Source: Halorubrum sp. CBA1229 (lineage in GTDB: Archaea; Halobacteriota; Halobacteria; Halobacteriales; Haloferacaceae). Taken from it: a stretch of 64,000 nt of DNA. The notes beneath the pieces were generated by a model, which saw only the letters and a list, made by a program, of their open reading frames with translations, had not been told where the DNA came from and did no database searches. The position numbers were made by a program, and so were the translations under genes. The stretch's first letter is position 1; the number at the start of each line of letters is the position of its first letter. The DNA lies in NCBI RefSeq assembly GCF_003721435.2, contig NZ_CP054585.1, forward strand, positions 3,154,341-3,218,340. Reading direction: 5' to 3'. Of the stretch, positions 33,832 to 41,592 are shown piece by piece.

Positions 33832-33960
33832 ATGAGCGCTGTAGCTGCGTTTATTGGTGGGGTGACAGCGGTAGTGTTCGTGACCGGCCTCGTCATCGGG
33901 TACAAAGCCGTAACCGCCTTCCTTTCGTCGAGTCCGAGCACTGCCTCTGTCGGGCGTTGA
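33832..33960 (+). CDS. Single-span membrane micro-protein, 42 aa
   Basis: 42 residues from the ATG at 33832 with one clear hydrophobic helix (VAAFIGGVTAVVFVTGLVIG) and a short polar Ser-rich tail. TATA-like TCTAATAG sits about 25 bases upstream, the normal spacing for a leaderless haloarchaeal gene. Such proteins occur as holin-like, toxin or regulatory peptides; none of these can be chosen from sequence alone. Confidence 0.5.
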   Translation: MSAVAAFIGGVTAVVFVTGLVIGYKAVTAFLSSSPSTASVGR

Positions 33961-33989
33961 ACACCATCCGTAGATTCCTCACGCGCCAC

Positions 33990-34150
33990 CAGCGCTCACC
34001 GCCGTGAGTTCCAGCTGCTGAACGGCCGGAATGATAAGATCACACGTACTTGCCAACCGCGGCACCTCGAGGCGCCACCGTCCGCCGGCCTCGGGCGCCT
34101 CGGCCGTGATCGTCGTCTGCGTCGAATCCCTACTAGTTCGTAGAATTAAC
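33990..34150 (-). pseudogene. Possible remnant of a GC-rich gene (C-terminal fragment)
   Basis: An open minus-strand stretch of about 50 codons with host-like high GC lies between AT-rich genes. It has haloarchaeal codon use (for example EAPEAGGRWRLEVPRLAS) but no start codon, as it opens after a stop near 34150. It may be the tail of a replaced gene. Nothing identifies the parent. Confidence 0.25.
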
Positions 34151-34169
34151 TACAATCCTTGAGGCACGC

Positions 34170-34442
34170 CTACTCAGTGTGCTCATCTTCCTCAAACTCT
34201 TCGACGGTGAATATTCCATTAACAAGATTCGGCGGGAAATAGTCCACAGCGTCTCCAGACACATCTGGGTCCCGAGAATCGCCGGGAGAGATACACTTTG
34301 CCCATCCGTTATCTAACAATATTACCTTCTCATAGTGCTTTTCGTCCGGATAAGCTACCTCAGGGTCCTGTGATTCAGCTTGAGTCACCTTATCGATTAC
34401 TTCAACAGTGACTCCTCCAACAGACGGGATCTCGTACGGCAT
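34170..34442 (-). CDS. Small hypothetical protein, related to 37816-38097
   Basis: 90 residues, acidic, no membrane segment. The middle reads KVILLDNGWAKCISPGD and YFPPNLVNGIFTVEEFEED. The gene at 37816-38097 has a similar plan (RVIIKENGWAFVLRGEE, then YPPSEIEKVEADDD), so the two are diverged members of one small family. The pattern of a buried hydrophobic strand, NGWA and a proline step suggests a small beta-rich domain. Function unknown. Confidence 0.6.
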   Translation of the reverse strand: MPYEIPSVGGVTVEVIDKVTQAESQDPEVAYPDEKHYEKVILLDNGWAKCISPGDSRDPDVSGDAVDYFPPNLVNGIFTVEEFEEDEHTE

Positions 34443-34557
34443 ATTCCAATATTGCCGGCCATCTGTTTAGTTGGTACTGTTGAAATCCTCAGGCTCCCTG
34501 CTGGCGCCAGTATCATTTCAGCTTGTTATTATATATGAGGAAGAGTTCTGTGCTAAT

Positions 34558-35178
34558 GTGTACGTAGTTGACAGACTACGAAAAGCAAGATATCTGCCGA
34601 CGGTGACGATCGCGTTTGTCATGGTTTTCCTAAGCACGTACACTATACAACTGCTACTGGTTGGGAGTCTGTCTCAAAACGCCGGATATCAAGCTGTGAC
34701 GATGGTGACGAATGCACTAGGCGCCGGGTCAATTGTTTTTTCATGGTTATTCCATTCGAGCCACACCCATCTCTTGGGAAATCTCACTATATTCGTTCTA
34801 ACAGGATGGTGGGTAGAGAGTCAAATAGGTAGAGACCAATTTATTCTCGGAGTTGCTGTATTTTTTGGGATGGGCGCCAGCGTAGCTGCTCTTATTCTCT
34901 TTCAAACTCCCGGCGCAGGAATCAGCGGGATCACTACCGGGTTAGTCACGATGGTTGCCTTAGGGAATCTTGAAGGAGTGATCAAACCAGATCATCACCT
35001 AATACGGAGTGCTATCGTATTCACACTCTCTGCCTTCTATCTGCTCAGGTCCGTCAGTGTTATAGGAACGCTCCCTGCTGGAACCGCAGTCAAAATTCAC
35101 ATTTTGGGTGCTGTTTTTGGTGCCGTTTGGTATACGGCAGAAAAATCCCAGCATGACTTCAGTTGGGTAGTAAGCTAA
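34558..35178 (+). CDS. Rhomboid-family intramembrane serine protease
   Basis: 206 residues from a GTG at 34558; the TATA-like TTATTATATAT at 34526-34536 is ~26 bases upstream, and the frame's longer TTG start precedes that box. About six membrane helices. Catalytic Ser lies in GAGISGITTG (about 122) and His in KIHILGAVFG (about 180); the conserved HSSHTHLLGN loop follows the second helix. Rhomboids cut membrane proteins within the bilayer. Its targets could be host or element surface proteins. AT-rich and in a cargo island. Confidence 0.82.
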   Translation: MYVVDRLRKARYLPTVTIAFVMVFLSTYTIQLLLVGSLSQNAGYQAVTMVTNALGAGSIVFSWLFHSSHTHLLGNLTIFVLTGWWVESQIGRDQFILGVAVFFGMGASVAALILFQTPGAGISGITTGLVTMVALGNLEGVIKPDHHLIRSAIVFTLSAFYLLRSVSVIGTLPAGTAVKIHILGAVFGAVWYTAEKSQHDFSWVVS

Positions 35179-35317
35179 TCCACAGATGGAATGTAGAGCA
35201 CGCACTAGTCGATAGTTCTACGAATGAATCTATTTTGAGACCTAATCGCAGCGTTTGATAACTTCCCGTTTCCTGAACGGTTAGGCTTGGGAACACCTGC
35301 ATATCCCCAGTTGAGGT

Positions 35318-36463
35318 TCAAGAATTTAGTCCCAAATTTGACTCCAAAAACCTAATAGCGCCAATCAGCGCAACATCGCTAGCCTCGTCTGATATCTTCA
35401 TCGCATATCTAGACATCTGTTTTGTCTGCCTCAAAAGTTCCTCATTCCTCGTGTCAGTATAACGTACGCCGGATTTAGAATTCACCCCCGGTAGATCGGG
35501 AGATTTCAGTGGCGTTTGATGACTGTCTTCGCTGGAAATTTCCCAGCTCGGCAGGTTGTCTCCCCCAATCTCTTTTTCTATCCTGTCGCGTCTCCTAAAT
35601 TCTTCAATTCTGTGGGAGATGGACGATATATGCCCACTGTTTGACGTGTGTTCCATGGCGATGTCCCCCGTATTGTGAAGTTGAAGGAGATTTATTTCCT
35701 CAACAATTTCTGGTTCCGTGATTATAACCTCCCTACGGTGGTTAGTGTCCACGCCATACACTATTGGGTCATACAAAAAGAGAGATCTTCGTTGGTCAAT
35801 CGGTGTGATTATTTGTAACCCGCGCTCTGCCATCCCAGTTATCCTCATACCTTTTTCGTCCTTGAACCGGGGATTGTCGTGGACTATTGGAGTGTCAGAG
35901 ATGATATAATCGCAATCGGTAGCGTTGCGTAGAATTGCTCCATCAAGATCTCCGAGGACCCCATACGAGAGGATACCAGATATCATTAGGAAATGCTGTA
36001 CGCCCTTGATCGAAGCATCGACAAGCGCATCTAACTTCTCCGTCTGTGACATCTCCTTTCTCCATTCAATCATATGTTCATACTTTCCCGCTAGCATATC
36101 GACCTCAGCTGCCTCCCAAAACATATCCTCTCCAGATTTGATATCTTTCTTCTCAGACCGTGTGCGGTTTCTCTGAGTTCCGATGTACGATAGTAAAAGT
36201 TGCTTGTGCTGGGGAGACAGCTCTGAAATTGGAGTTCCTCTTCTAATTTCGTTTAGTGGCCGAGAGTGGTACCCATCTAACTTTCCCAGCGCATCCTCGA
36301 CGTGCTTCTGTCCGTAGAAATATCCACGAGAGCAGACACTCCGCCTGGTTTCGTTAAATGATCTCCCAGATTCCAAATGGTAACACGAGATCTTGTCGTT
36401 ACTATCGCTCCAAGGTTTGAGTACGTACTGTGGAACGTAGTGCTGATTCTTTTTTTCAGTCAC
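35318..36463 (-). CDS. DUF4238-type protein
   Basis: 381 residues. The N-terminus KKNQHYVPQYVLKPW is the signature of DUF4238 proteins, followed by CYHLESGR and later SDTPIVHDNP, both usual in that family. The function of DUF4238 is unknown; such genes are often near defence and mobile genes in bacteria and archaea. No membrane helix. AT-rich. It ends near the rhomboid gene, convergent with it. Confidence 0.75.
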   Translation of the reverse strand: MTEKKNQHYVPQYVLKPWSDSNDKISCYHLESGRSFNETRRSVCSRGYFYGQKHVEDALGKLDGYHSRPLNEIRRGTPISELSPQHKQLLLSYIGTQRNRTRSEKKDIKSGEDMFWEAAEVDMLAGKYEHMIEWRKEMSQTEKLDALVDASIKGVQHFLMISGILSYGVLGDLDGAILRNATDCDYIISDTPIVHDNPRFKDEKGMRITGMAERGLQIITPIDQRRSLFLYDPIVYGVDTNHRREVIITEPEIVEEINLLQLHNTGDIAMEHTSNSGHISSISHRIEEFRRRDRIEKEIGGDNLPSWEISSEDSHQTPLKSPDLPGVNSKSGVRYTDTRNEELLRQTKQMSRYAMKISDEASDVALIGAIRFLESNLGLNS

Positions 36464-36624
36464 TTGACGACCATTATGTCTACTCGGCTATTAAACCACT
36501 TTTCAGCTAAATCGGGGACACTCTATCATCGCTTATCATTCAATACCAACCTACAAGAAGCGGTGAGCTGGAAAACAATCGTTACAGGGTACCTCTCAAA
36601 CACTAGTCTAACTCAACCGAGCAA

Positions 36625-36921
36625 CTATTCTAATTCATTCAGTGCGTACGTGTTCCTACTTCCGAGATCTTCCTCGATGATGCCTGCGGATTCCATTGTA
36701 TCGAGAAGCTCGATCCAGGCGGCAGCAGGCATCTGAGATTTTGGCTCATCTAGCTTCAGATCGGGCCTCTCTGCGCCACCTTCGTCGAGTATCGATAGAA
36801 ATTCGTAGAAATCTAGAAGTAACGGAGCGATATCCTCCCTATCGTCACGAACAATATCGTGAGCGAGTTGCTTAATTTTAGGGCTGGCTGGTAGTTCAAC
36901 AGTGTCTGTTGTGTCAGACAT
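36625..36921 (-). CDS. Hypothetical small helical protein, 98 aa
   Basis: 98 residues, helical and acidic. The last 35 residues (AAAWIELLDTMESAGIIEED, then RNTYALNE) resemble the end of a winged-helix domain. No partner is obvious. The gene faces the gene at 37049 across a 127-base divergent promoter region. Confidence 0.6.
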   Translation of the reverse strand: MSDTTDTVELPASPKIKQLAHDIVRDDREDIAPLLLDFYEFLSILDEGGAERPDLKLDEPKSQMPAAAWIELLDTMESAGIIEEDLGSRNTYALNELE

Positions 36922-37035
36922 GTTGGTTGATAATCTTATTCTGCCTAAAGCTCTCCTGTTTACACTGATCTAGGTGGAACGTTCAATCCCATTCGTTTCT
37001 TCGACAGGAGTACGCTAATACCTATGGAGGGGGAG

Positions 37036-37047
37036 GTCAACACAACA
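37036..37047. promoter_or_regulatory. GTCAACACAACA element, also present at 3751-3762
   Basis: The identical 12-mer occurs in the integrase/repressor intergenic region (3751-3762) and here, one base before the ATG at 37049. By base composition a chance repeat in 64 kb is unlikely. It may be a shared operator for the element's repressors. Confidence 0.4.
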
Positions 37048-37048
37048 G

Positions 37049-37585
37049 ATGTTGCCTCCACTAACATTCGTTGAATGGGCAATTGTTGGAAGTATGGTTG
37101 TTTCTTCTATAACACTAATTATCGTTGGAGCTGATTTCTATCGGAGCCATATAGAAACCAAGCGTTCCAACGTCTCAATCCGATCGTCTGCTAGTAGAGA
37201 AAATCGTGTATACCAAAATGAGGGTCCAACAAGAATGAGCGGCGTATTCAGCCCTGCCACCCTTGCTAATGAAGGGGAACGATCTGCGGTGATTAGAATA
37301 AAAGGAGCTAAAATACGATTTGAACCGTCAGGGACCGAATTTTCTTGGGAAGAACTACAGACCCTTGAAAACGTTCCAAGACTCAAACTTAATCACTTAG
37401 ATAACAACTCCCTGACCGCAAATTCGACCGATGAGGTTGCAATTAGTTTTAAAACCGGACACAATCAAACGCTTGAGTCATTATTTTTAGATGAAGATGA
37501 ATTCCATATTGACGCTATCATCGACATCGAAGACAATGTGGATCATTACGAGATTGAGTACTCTGACAGGGTCGAATTTTCCTAG
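37049..37585 (+). CDS. Membrane-anchored hypothetical protein, 178 aa
   Basis: 178 residues with one N-terminal hydrophobic helix (about 7-28) and a ~150-residue polar domain with a beta-rich pattern. It could be a signal-anchored protein with the domain inside or outside. No family recognised. AT-rich, with the shared 12-mer GTCAACACAACA directly before its ATG. Confidence 0.65.
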   Translation: MLPPLTFVEWAIVGSMVVSSITLIIVGADFYRSHIETKRSNVSIRSSASRENRVYQNEGPTRMSGVFSPATLANEGERSAVIRIKGAKIRFEPSGTEFSWEELQTLENVPRLKLNHLDNNSLTANSTDEVAISFKTGHNQTLESLFLDEDEFHIDAIIDIEDNVDHYEIEYSDRVEFS

Positions 37586-37596
37586 CAACAAGTAGA

Positions 37597-37806
37597 CTAT
37601 ATCGGCACGTCGTCATCGCGAATCTTGTCGATGTCCTCCCGATCGAGGAACGCGCGGTACGGACGGTTCCGAACTCCGTCGAGATTCTGAAGTTCCCCAC
37701 GGTGCTCTCGTTTGACGTGGAACTTGAACGCCTTCGCCGTCGACTCAACATCAGTTGAGACCTTTTCTCCGCAAGCGGTACACGTGAAACTCCGACTATC
37801 GCTCAT
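37597..37806 (-). CDS. C2H2 zinc-finger protein, 69 aa
   Basis: 69 residues with CTACG near residue 9 and HVKREH near residue 30, the Cys2-His2 spacing of a single classical zinc finger. A charged tail follows. Single-finger proteins of this size are common in haloarchaeal mobile elements and are thought to bind DNA or partner proteins. Confidence 0.7.
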   Translation of the reverse strand: MSDSRSFTCTACGEKVSTDVESTAKAFKFHVKREHRGELQNLDGVRNRPYRAFLDREDIDKIRDDDVPI

Positions 37807-37815
37807 CTTCAGATA

Positions 37816-38097
37816 CTATTCGACGTGGTACTCCAATTCGATCTTGTGTACCGGTTTGAATTCGGTGACAGATTCACCTCGTTCACCGGGCTGGGCCTTT
37901 CTCGTTTCCCCGTATTCCTCTTCGTGAAGATAGCTGTCTGTATATACGTCGTCGTCGGCCTCTACTTTTTCAATTTCGCTCGGCGGGTATCCAGCATCTA
38001 TCTCTTCCCCCCTAAGGACGAATGCCCACCCGTTTTCCTTGATTATGACCCTATCACCATCGACTTCTTCCCCACTTTTCAGGTACAGATTTGGCAT
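37816..38097 (-). CDS. Small hypothetical protein, related to 34170-34442
   Basis: 93 residues, acidic. Contains RVIIKENGWAFVLRGEE and YPPSEIEKVEADDD, matching the plan of the protein at 34170-34442. It sits nine bases before the zinc-finger gene in the same direction. Function unknown. Confidence 0.6.
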   Translation of the reverse strand: MPNLYLKSGEEVDGDRVIIKENGWAFVLRGEEIDAGYPPSEIEKVEADDDVYTDSYLHEEEYGETRKAQPGERGESVTEFKPVHKIELEYHVE

Positions 38098-38253
38098 CGA
38101 GTATACATATGGTGACTGTGCTTATAAAATGAAAGCCGGTTAAAATGATAGACCCATGCTTAATCTCAAAGAAAGAAAGCAAACTAACATGGTCATTAGA
38201 GGGTCCGAAACGGTTTTGGTGAATCCTACTGAAAATTGGGATTAATTGATTAT

Positions 38254-38655
38254 ATGACTCGGGATCCCCATTCCTACGAGCGTGTCTACCACAAGAACAT
38301 AGAGGATTCCACATTTCGAGTCACATCCCGGTTCGACACAGAGGAACGCACAATCACCCGTTTTGTGACGCAACTCCAGAAAGTGATTTCTAAAGATGAG
38401 TACGAGACGATTGCGCAGTTTGATCACGAACCCACTACCCCTGGCGGCCACGATGTATATGAGGAGGGATTGCACTTGGATATCTACCGGGAAGGCCAAT
38501 CGAATCTGAAATTATATCCAGATCACGCACCACTTTCGGCCTCTCCTGGCACTGTACTACGGAATTGCGAGGGGTATCTATCTGAGCACGTAGATTGGCT
38601 ATTCCACGCGCACATGGGACTTATATCGACTTCGGGGCACCCGAGATATCCGTAA
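38254..38655 (+). CDS. Hypothetical protein, 133 aa
   Basis: 133 residues from the ATG at 38254 (an upstream TTG is in frame but less likely). It starts MTRDPHSYERVYHKNI and has a mixed alpha/beta pattern with FRVTSRFDTEERTITRF. The style resembles a small family common in haloarchaeal mobile regions, but I cannot name it with confidence. It may pair with the acidic 51-residue gene 44 bases downstream. Confidence 0.6.
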   Translation: MTRDPHSYERVYHKNIEDSTFRVTSRFDTEERTITRFVTQLQKVISKDEYETIAQFDHEPTTPGGHDVYEEGLHLDIYREGQSNLKLYPDHAPLSASPGTVLRNCEGYLSEHVDWLFHAHMGLISTSGHPRYP

Positions 38656-38699
38656 TTACGACATTACATTTAATGTACCACCACCACCAACCACCATGT

Positions 38700-38855
38700 A
38701 TGTCTCAGAACCGCCAAGAGCCTGAGGATGACGAACCGGAATCTCTGGCGGAGCTTATCGCGGCTACTACCGATGAGTCTCTCGAAGATATTGAGTCAGA
38801 GTCATTCGAGATCGAGGACCCGTGGGATGCAGAACAAGAAGAAATAGACGAGTGA
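38700..38855 (+). CDS. Small acidic protein, 51 aa
   Basis: 51 residues from the ATG at 38700, strongly acidic (EPEDDEPESLAELI, later IESESFEIEDPWD). A TATA-like TTTAATGT at 38669-38676 lies ~27 bases upstream, giving a leaderless transcript. Acidic partner or antitoxin-like proteins look like this, but no toxin is proven. Confidence 0.55.
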   Translation: MSQNRQEPEDDEPESLAELIAATTDESLEDIESESFEIEDPWDAEQEEIDE

Positions 38856-38928
38856 CCGCCACTAAGAGTTGTTCTTAACAGGCGATCGTCCGGGGAAGGT
38901 TTTTCTGAATTGACACACAGAACTAGCC

Positions 38929-39078
38929 ATGACGGTTTCGGCCCGAAATAAGCCACGTATCATGTGTAACGTCTGCGGTGGCGAAACGAATGTGGACTGT
39001 AAGAAGATGGGAGATGATGCCTACAAGTACTGTCCGCTCTGCGGGGCCGACTCAGTCGACGTATCCCTCCGGAAGTAA
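38929..39078 (+). CDS. Small zinc-ribbon protein, 49 aa
   Basis: 49 residues from the ATG at 38929 with two cysteine pairs, CNVCGG and CPLCGA, about 21 residues apart, a zinc ribbon. Strong coding character and a basic N-terminus. Likely a DNA- or RNA-binding accessory protein. Confidence 0.6.
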   Translation: MTVSARNKPRIMCNVCGGETNVDCKKMGDDAYKYCPLCGADSVDVSLRK

Positions 39079-39106
39079 CGTTTGACGGATTACATCCGTA
39101 GACTGA

Positions 39107-39364
39107 TCAGTTGGCATCTTCGTCCTCCTTGTAGGTATCCGGCCAGTGGCGGTCGAGGTACGACATCACGGTGATACAACCGAACATCCACGAGAGCACG
39201 ATCGTCATCACAACCAGCTTCAGCTTCCCGAACCAAGTACGGCGCGGCCACTGCAGCCGCCACCACGCCCAGAACTCCGCCCGATCCGCTGCTGTCAGGG
39301 GGTCCTCGTTGAACAGTCGTTCCGTACGTCGCGGATCTTCGCCCGAGGACTGATCAGACGACAT
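39107..39364 (-). CDS. Small membrane protein, last gene of replication chain
   Basis: 85 residues from the ATG at 39364; an ATG three codons earlier is the alternative. One hydrophobic helix (about 50-72, LKLVVMTIVLSWMFGCITVM) lies between a tryptophan-rich segment and a charged tail. It overlaps the preceding zinc gene. Function unknown. Confidence 0.65.
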   Translation of the reverse strand: MSSDQSSGEDPRRTERLFNEDPLTAADRAEFWAWWRLQWPRRTWFGKLKLVVMTIVLSWMFGCITVMSYLDRHWPDTYKEDEDAN

Positions 39365-39557
39365 CGTTTCCATCCTCCCAGTGTACCAAGTCAGTCAGGT
39401 GGTCATGGCACTGAGGACAGACCTTCGCAGCGAAGTCGTCTCCGCCATAGACCCACTCCTCCGCCTCTCTGTCGCACTTGTGAAGCCAACATTCACCGTG
39501 GTCAACGGTGGTTATCTGAGTTCGCGGAACTCCTACAGCGTCTTGATCAGTCGGCAT
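39354..39557 (-). CDS. Small zinc-binding protein, 67 aa
   Basis: 67 residues with cysteines and histidines arranged as C-x4-C and CPQCHDH (HGECWLHKC at about 20-28, CPQCHDH at about 47-53), so a zinc site is likely. It overlaps the next gene. Function unknown. Confidence 0.65.
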   Translation of the reverse strand: MPTDQDAVGVPRTQITTVDHGECWLHKCDREAEEWVYGGDDFAAKVCPQCHDHLTDLVHWEDGNDVV

Positions 39558-39627
39558 CGGCTAACCTCGCTGGCATCCGCACGTCTCGAGCACTGGTCCA
39601 CGGACGGAATCGGGCGGCACCCCCGCC

Positions 39628-39687
39628 CTACGCCCACACCGTCGCGCCGAGCAGGTGCTCTCGGGCTATCGACGCCCGTTCAGTCAT
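39628..39687 (-). CDS. 19-codon micro-ORF after methyltransferase
   Basis: MTERASIAREHLLGATVWA from an ATG at 39687, inside the end of the methyltransferase gene (8-base overlap), ending at 39628. It may be a linking frame like those in the particle cassette, but it leaves a 70-base gap before the next gene, so confidence is low. Confidence 0.3.
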   Translation of the reverse strand: MTERASIAREHLLGATVWA

Positions 39688-41215
39688 CGCCGGTCACCTC
39701 CTGCTCGGCGAACGTCTGGAGTGACGCCTCCTCGCCTACGAGCAGCTCCTTCGTCAGCGCCTTCGCGAGATTCACCGGCACCGCGTTCCCGATCTGCTTC
39801 GTCGTCTCAGTCTTGTTGCCCGCAAACTCGTAGTCCGACGGGAACCCCATCGCAGCCGCCAGCTCCCGCGGCTGCAGCATCCGGAACCGGATGTCGAGGC
39901 CGTACGGGAACGCCTCCGGCACGACCAGCGCGAATCGGTCGCGCGTCGTCACCGTCGGGAGCGGATCCTCGACAGCGTTCGACTGACCGTTCCCGTAGTA
40001 CTCGATGAGGAACGGACTCACGAGGTGGCCGTCTTGGTTCCGCGCCGTGACCGTGTGGAGCGGCTGCTCCCCTGGTTCATACGTCGCGTTCGAGTGTATT
40101 CCGCCCCGAGAGCCGTTCCGCGGGAGCACGACCGTCGTCGGGTTGTAGAGCCCGATCGCACCGCGCGTCGCGACGGTCGGCACTGGCTCGTCGAGAACGC
40201 TCCGCGCTGTCGCTCCGGACTGCTGGCCGAGCAGATACGGCTCACATAGCGCATACTTCCCTCCCTGCGCCGTCACCGTGTCCATCGGCTCATCGACCGG
40301 CTTCGCCGTCGACGTGCCGTAGTACTTCACGAGGAACGGCTCGCACCGCTCTTCGACGACTTCGTGAACCTCACCAGCATCGACGACGTCTTCCTGCATC
40401 GACACCACGTCATCCTTCCCGAGCTCGCCGACGGCATCAGCGAACGGCTCGAGACGCTCGTCGCAGTGCTGACGGATGCCCTCGGCGATCCGCTGCATAG
40501 TGTTGTTCACCAGCGGCCGATCGCGCTGCCAGAGGCTCTCGCCGGCGTCAGACCAGTCGATGACCTCCGCGGCCGGGCGCCAGTCGGGCAGCTCGTCGTC
40601 GGCGTCGCTGTGGGTCGGCTCCGGGAACGACGCCCGCCGGCCGCGCCGACCGACGACGAACAGCCGCTTTCGCGTCGTCGGGTCGCCGTAGTCCGCCGCG
40701 TTCAGCACCCGCCAGTCGACCGAGTAGCCGAGCGCGTGGAACGCGTTGATCCACGTCTCGAAGATCTCGCCGTTCCGCGTCGCTTTCCCATCCTCGTCGA
40801 CCGGTCCCCACGACTTCAGCTCGCGGACGTTCTCGAGCAGCACGCTCTCCGGGCGGAGCTTCTCCACCCAGTCGAGCACGTGCCACGGCGACGCCCGCTT
40901 CTGCTCGTTCACCGGCTTCCCGCCGCGAGCCACCGAGAAGTGCGTGCACTCCGGCGACGCGATCAGCACGTCGACGCCGCCCTCCTCGACGACGTCCGGC
41001 GGGTGGAGCTCTTCGACCTTCGAGACGTGATGGTCGCCGTTCGGATGGTTCCGCTTGTGCGTCTCGATCGCCGTCTCCCAGTGGTTGACCGCCGTCACCT
41101 GAAGCTCGACACCGAGCTCGTCGCAGGCCTGCGAGAGACCTTCGAGCGTTCCGCCCGCGCCGCAGAACAGATCGACGGCGCGAATGGTGCCGTCTCCGAA
41201 TTGATCGCGGCTCAT
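39680..41215 (-). CDS. DNA cytosine-5 methyltransferase, repeat-bearing TRD
   Basis: 511 residues. Motif I is VDLFCGAGGTLEGL (14-27), motif IV is ASPECTHFSV with catalytic Cys90, motif VI is LLENVREL, motif VIII is TTRKRLFVVG and motif X is QIGNAVPVNLAKAL (near 475). In motif IV the usual PPC is replaced by PEC. The target-recognition region (about 300-430) contains four diverged copies of a D/E-P-x-x-TVT or TVA module, an unusual repeated layout. There is no restriction partner beside it, so it probably masks the element's DNA from host restriction. The start overlaps the previous stop by four bases. Confidence 0.9.
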   Translation of the reverse strand: MSRDQFGDGTIRAVDLFCGAGGTLEGLSQACDELGVELQVTAVNHWETAIETHKRNHPNGDHHVSKVEELHPPDVVEEGGVDVLIASPECTHFSVARGGKPVNEQKRASPWHVLDWVEKLRPESVLLENVRELKSWGPVDEDGKATRNGEIFETWINAFHALGYSVDWRVLNAADYGDPTTRKRLFVVGRRGRRASFPEPTHSDADDELPDWRPAAEVIDWSDAGESLWQRDRPLVNNTMQRIAEGIRQHCDERLEPFADAVGELGKDDVVSMQEDVVDAGEVHEVVEERCEPFLVKYYGTSTAKPVDEPMDTVTAQGGKYALCEPYLLGQQSGATARSVLDEPVPTVATRGAIGLYNPTTVVLPRNGSRGGIHSNATYEPGEQPLHTVTARNQDGHLVSPFLIEYYGNGQSNAVEDPLPTVTTRDRFALVVPEAFPYGLDIRFRMLQPRELAAAMGFPSDYEFAGNKTETTKQIGNAVPVNLAKALTKELLVGEEASLQTFAEQEVTGDD

Positions 41216-41577
41216 GATCCGATATGCTCACCTCGTTCGTAGCCGCATCCTGGGCACCTCCACCAAACGTGATCCTCGTCACCAACGTCGTTCATGCCGC
41301 CCCCGCATCCCTGACACGGCCGATCAGTTCCTTCGTCATCATGATCGACACCGCCGTCAGTGATCAGGACGCTATTTCTGGTTGGTGAAACTATTTGTTT
41401 GAAGCGTAATGAATCCTGATTAGGGAGACAATCCCTAGTTGTCAGAGACAGAGCTGAATCCCGAGCTCCCTCCCCTCCCCATTCGGGATCAGTTTCAGCG
41501 TTCACCTCCTCGAGAAATCGCTCTCCCTGCTCGCCAGTCAACGAGAGCCGGAACGAGTCCGTTCCAGTGTCTCTCAC
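41212..41577 (-). CDS. Zinc-ribbon protein, 121 aa
   Basis: 121 residues from a GTG at 41577. The C-terminal 35 residues hold a zinc ribbon (CQGCGG, then CPGCGYERG); the N-terminal part starts FRLSLTGEQGERFLEEV and is acidic. It lies between the HNH nuclease and the methyltransferase and overlaps the latter by four bases. A DNA-modification or replication accessory is plausible, but no function can be assigned. Confidence 0.7.
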   Translation of the reverse strand: MRDTGTDSFRLSLTGEQGERFLEEVNAETDPEWGGEGARDSALSLTTRDCLPNQDSLRFKQIVSPTRNSVLITDGGVDHDDEGTDRPCQGCGGGMNDVGDEDHVWWRCPGCGYERGEHIGS

Positions 41578-41592
41578 GCGTTCTCACCCCGG

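Noticed and set aside
38236..38253. TTG start six codons upstream of the 133-residue protein
   Set aside because: The ATG at 38254 is the better start; TTG starts are rare in this group and no ribosome binding site is seen.
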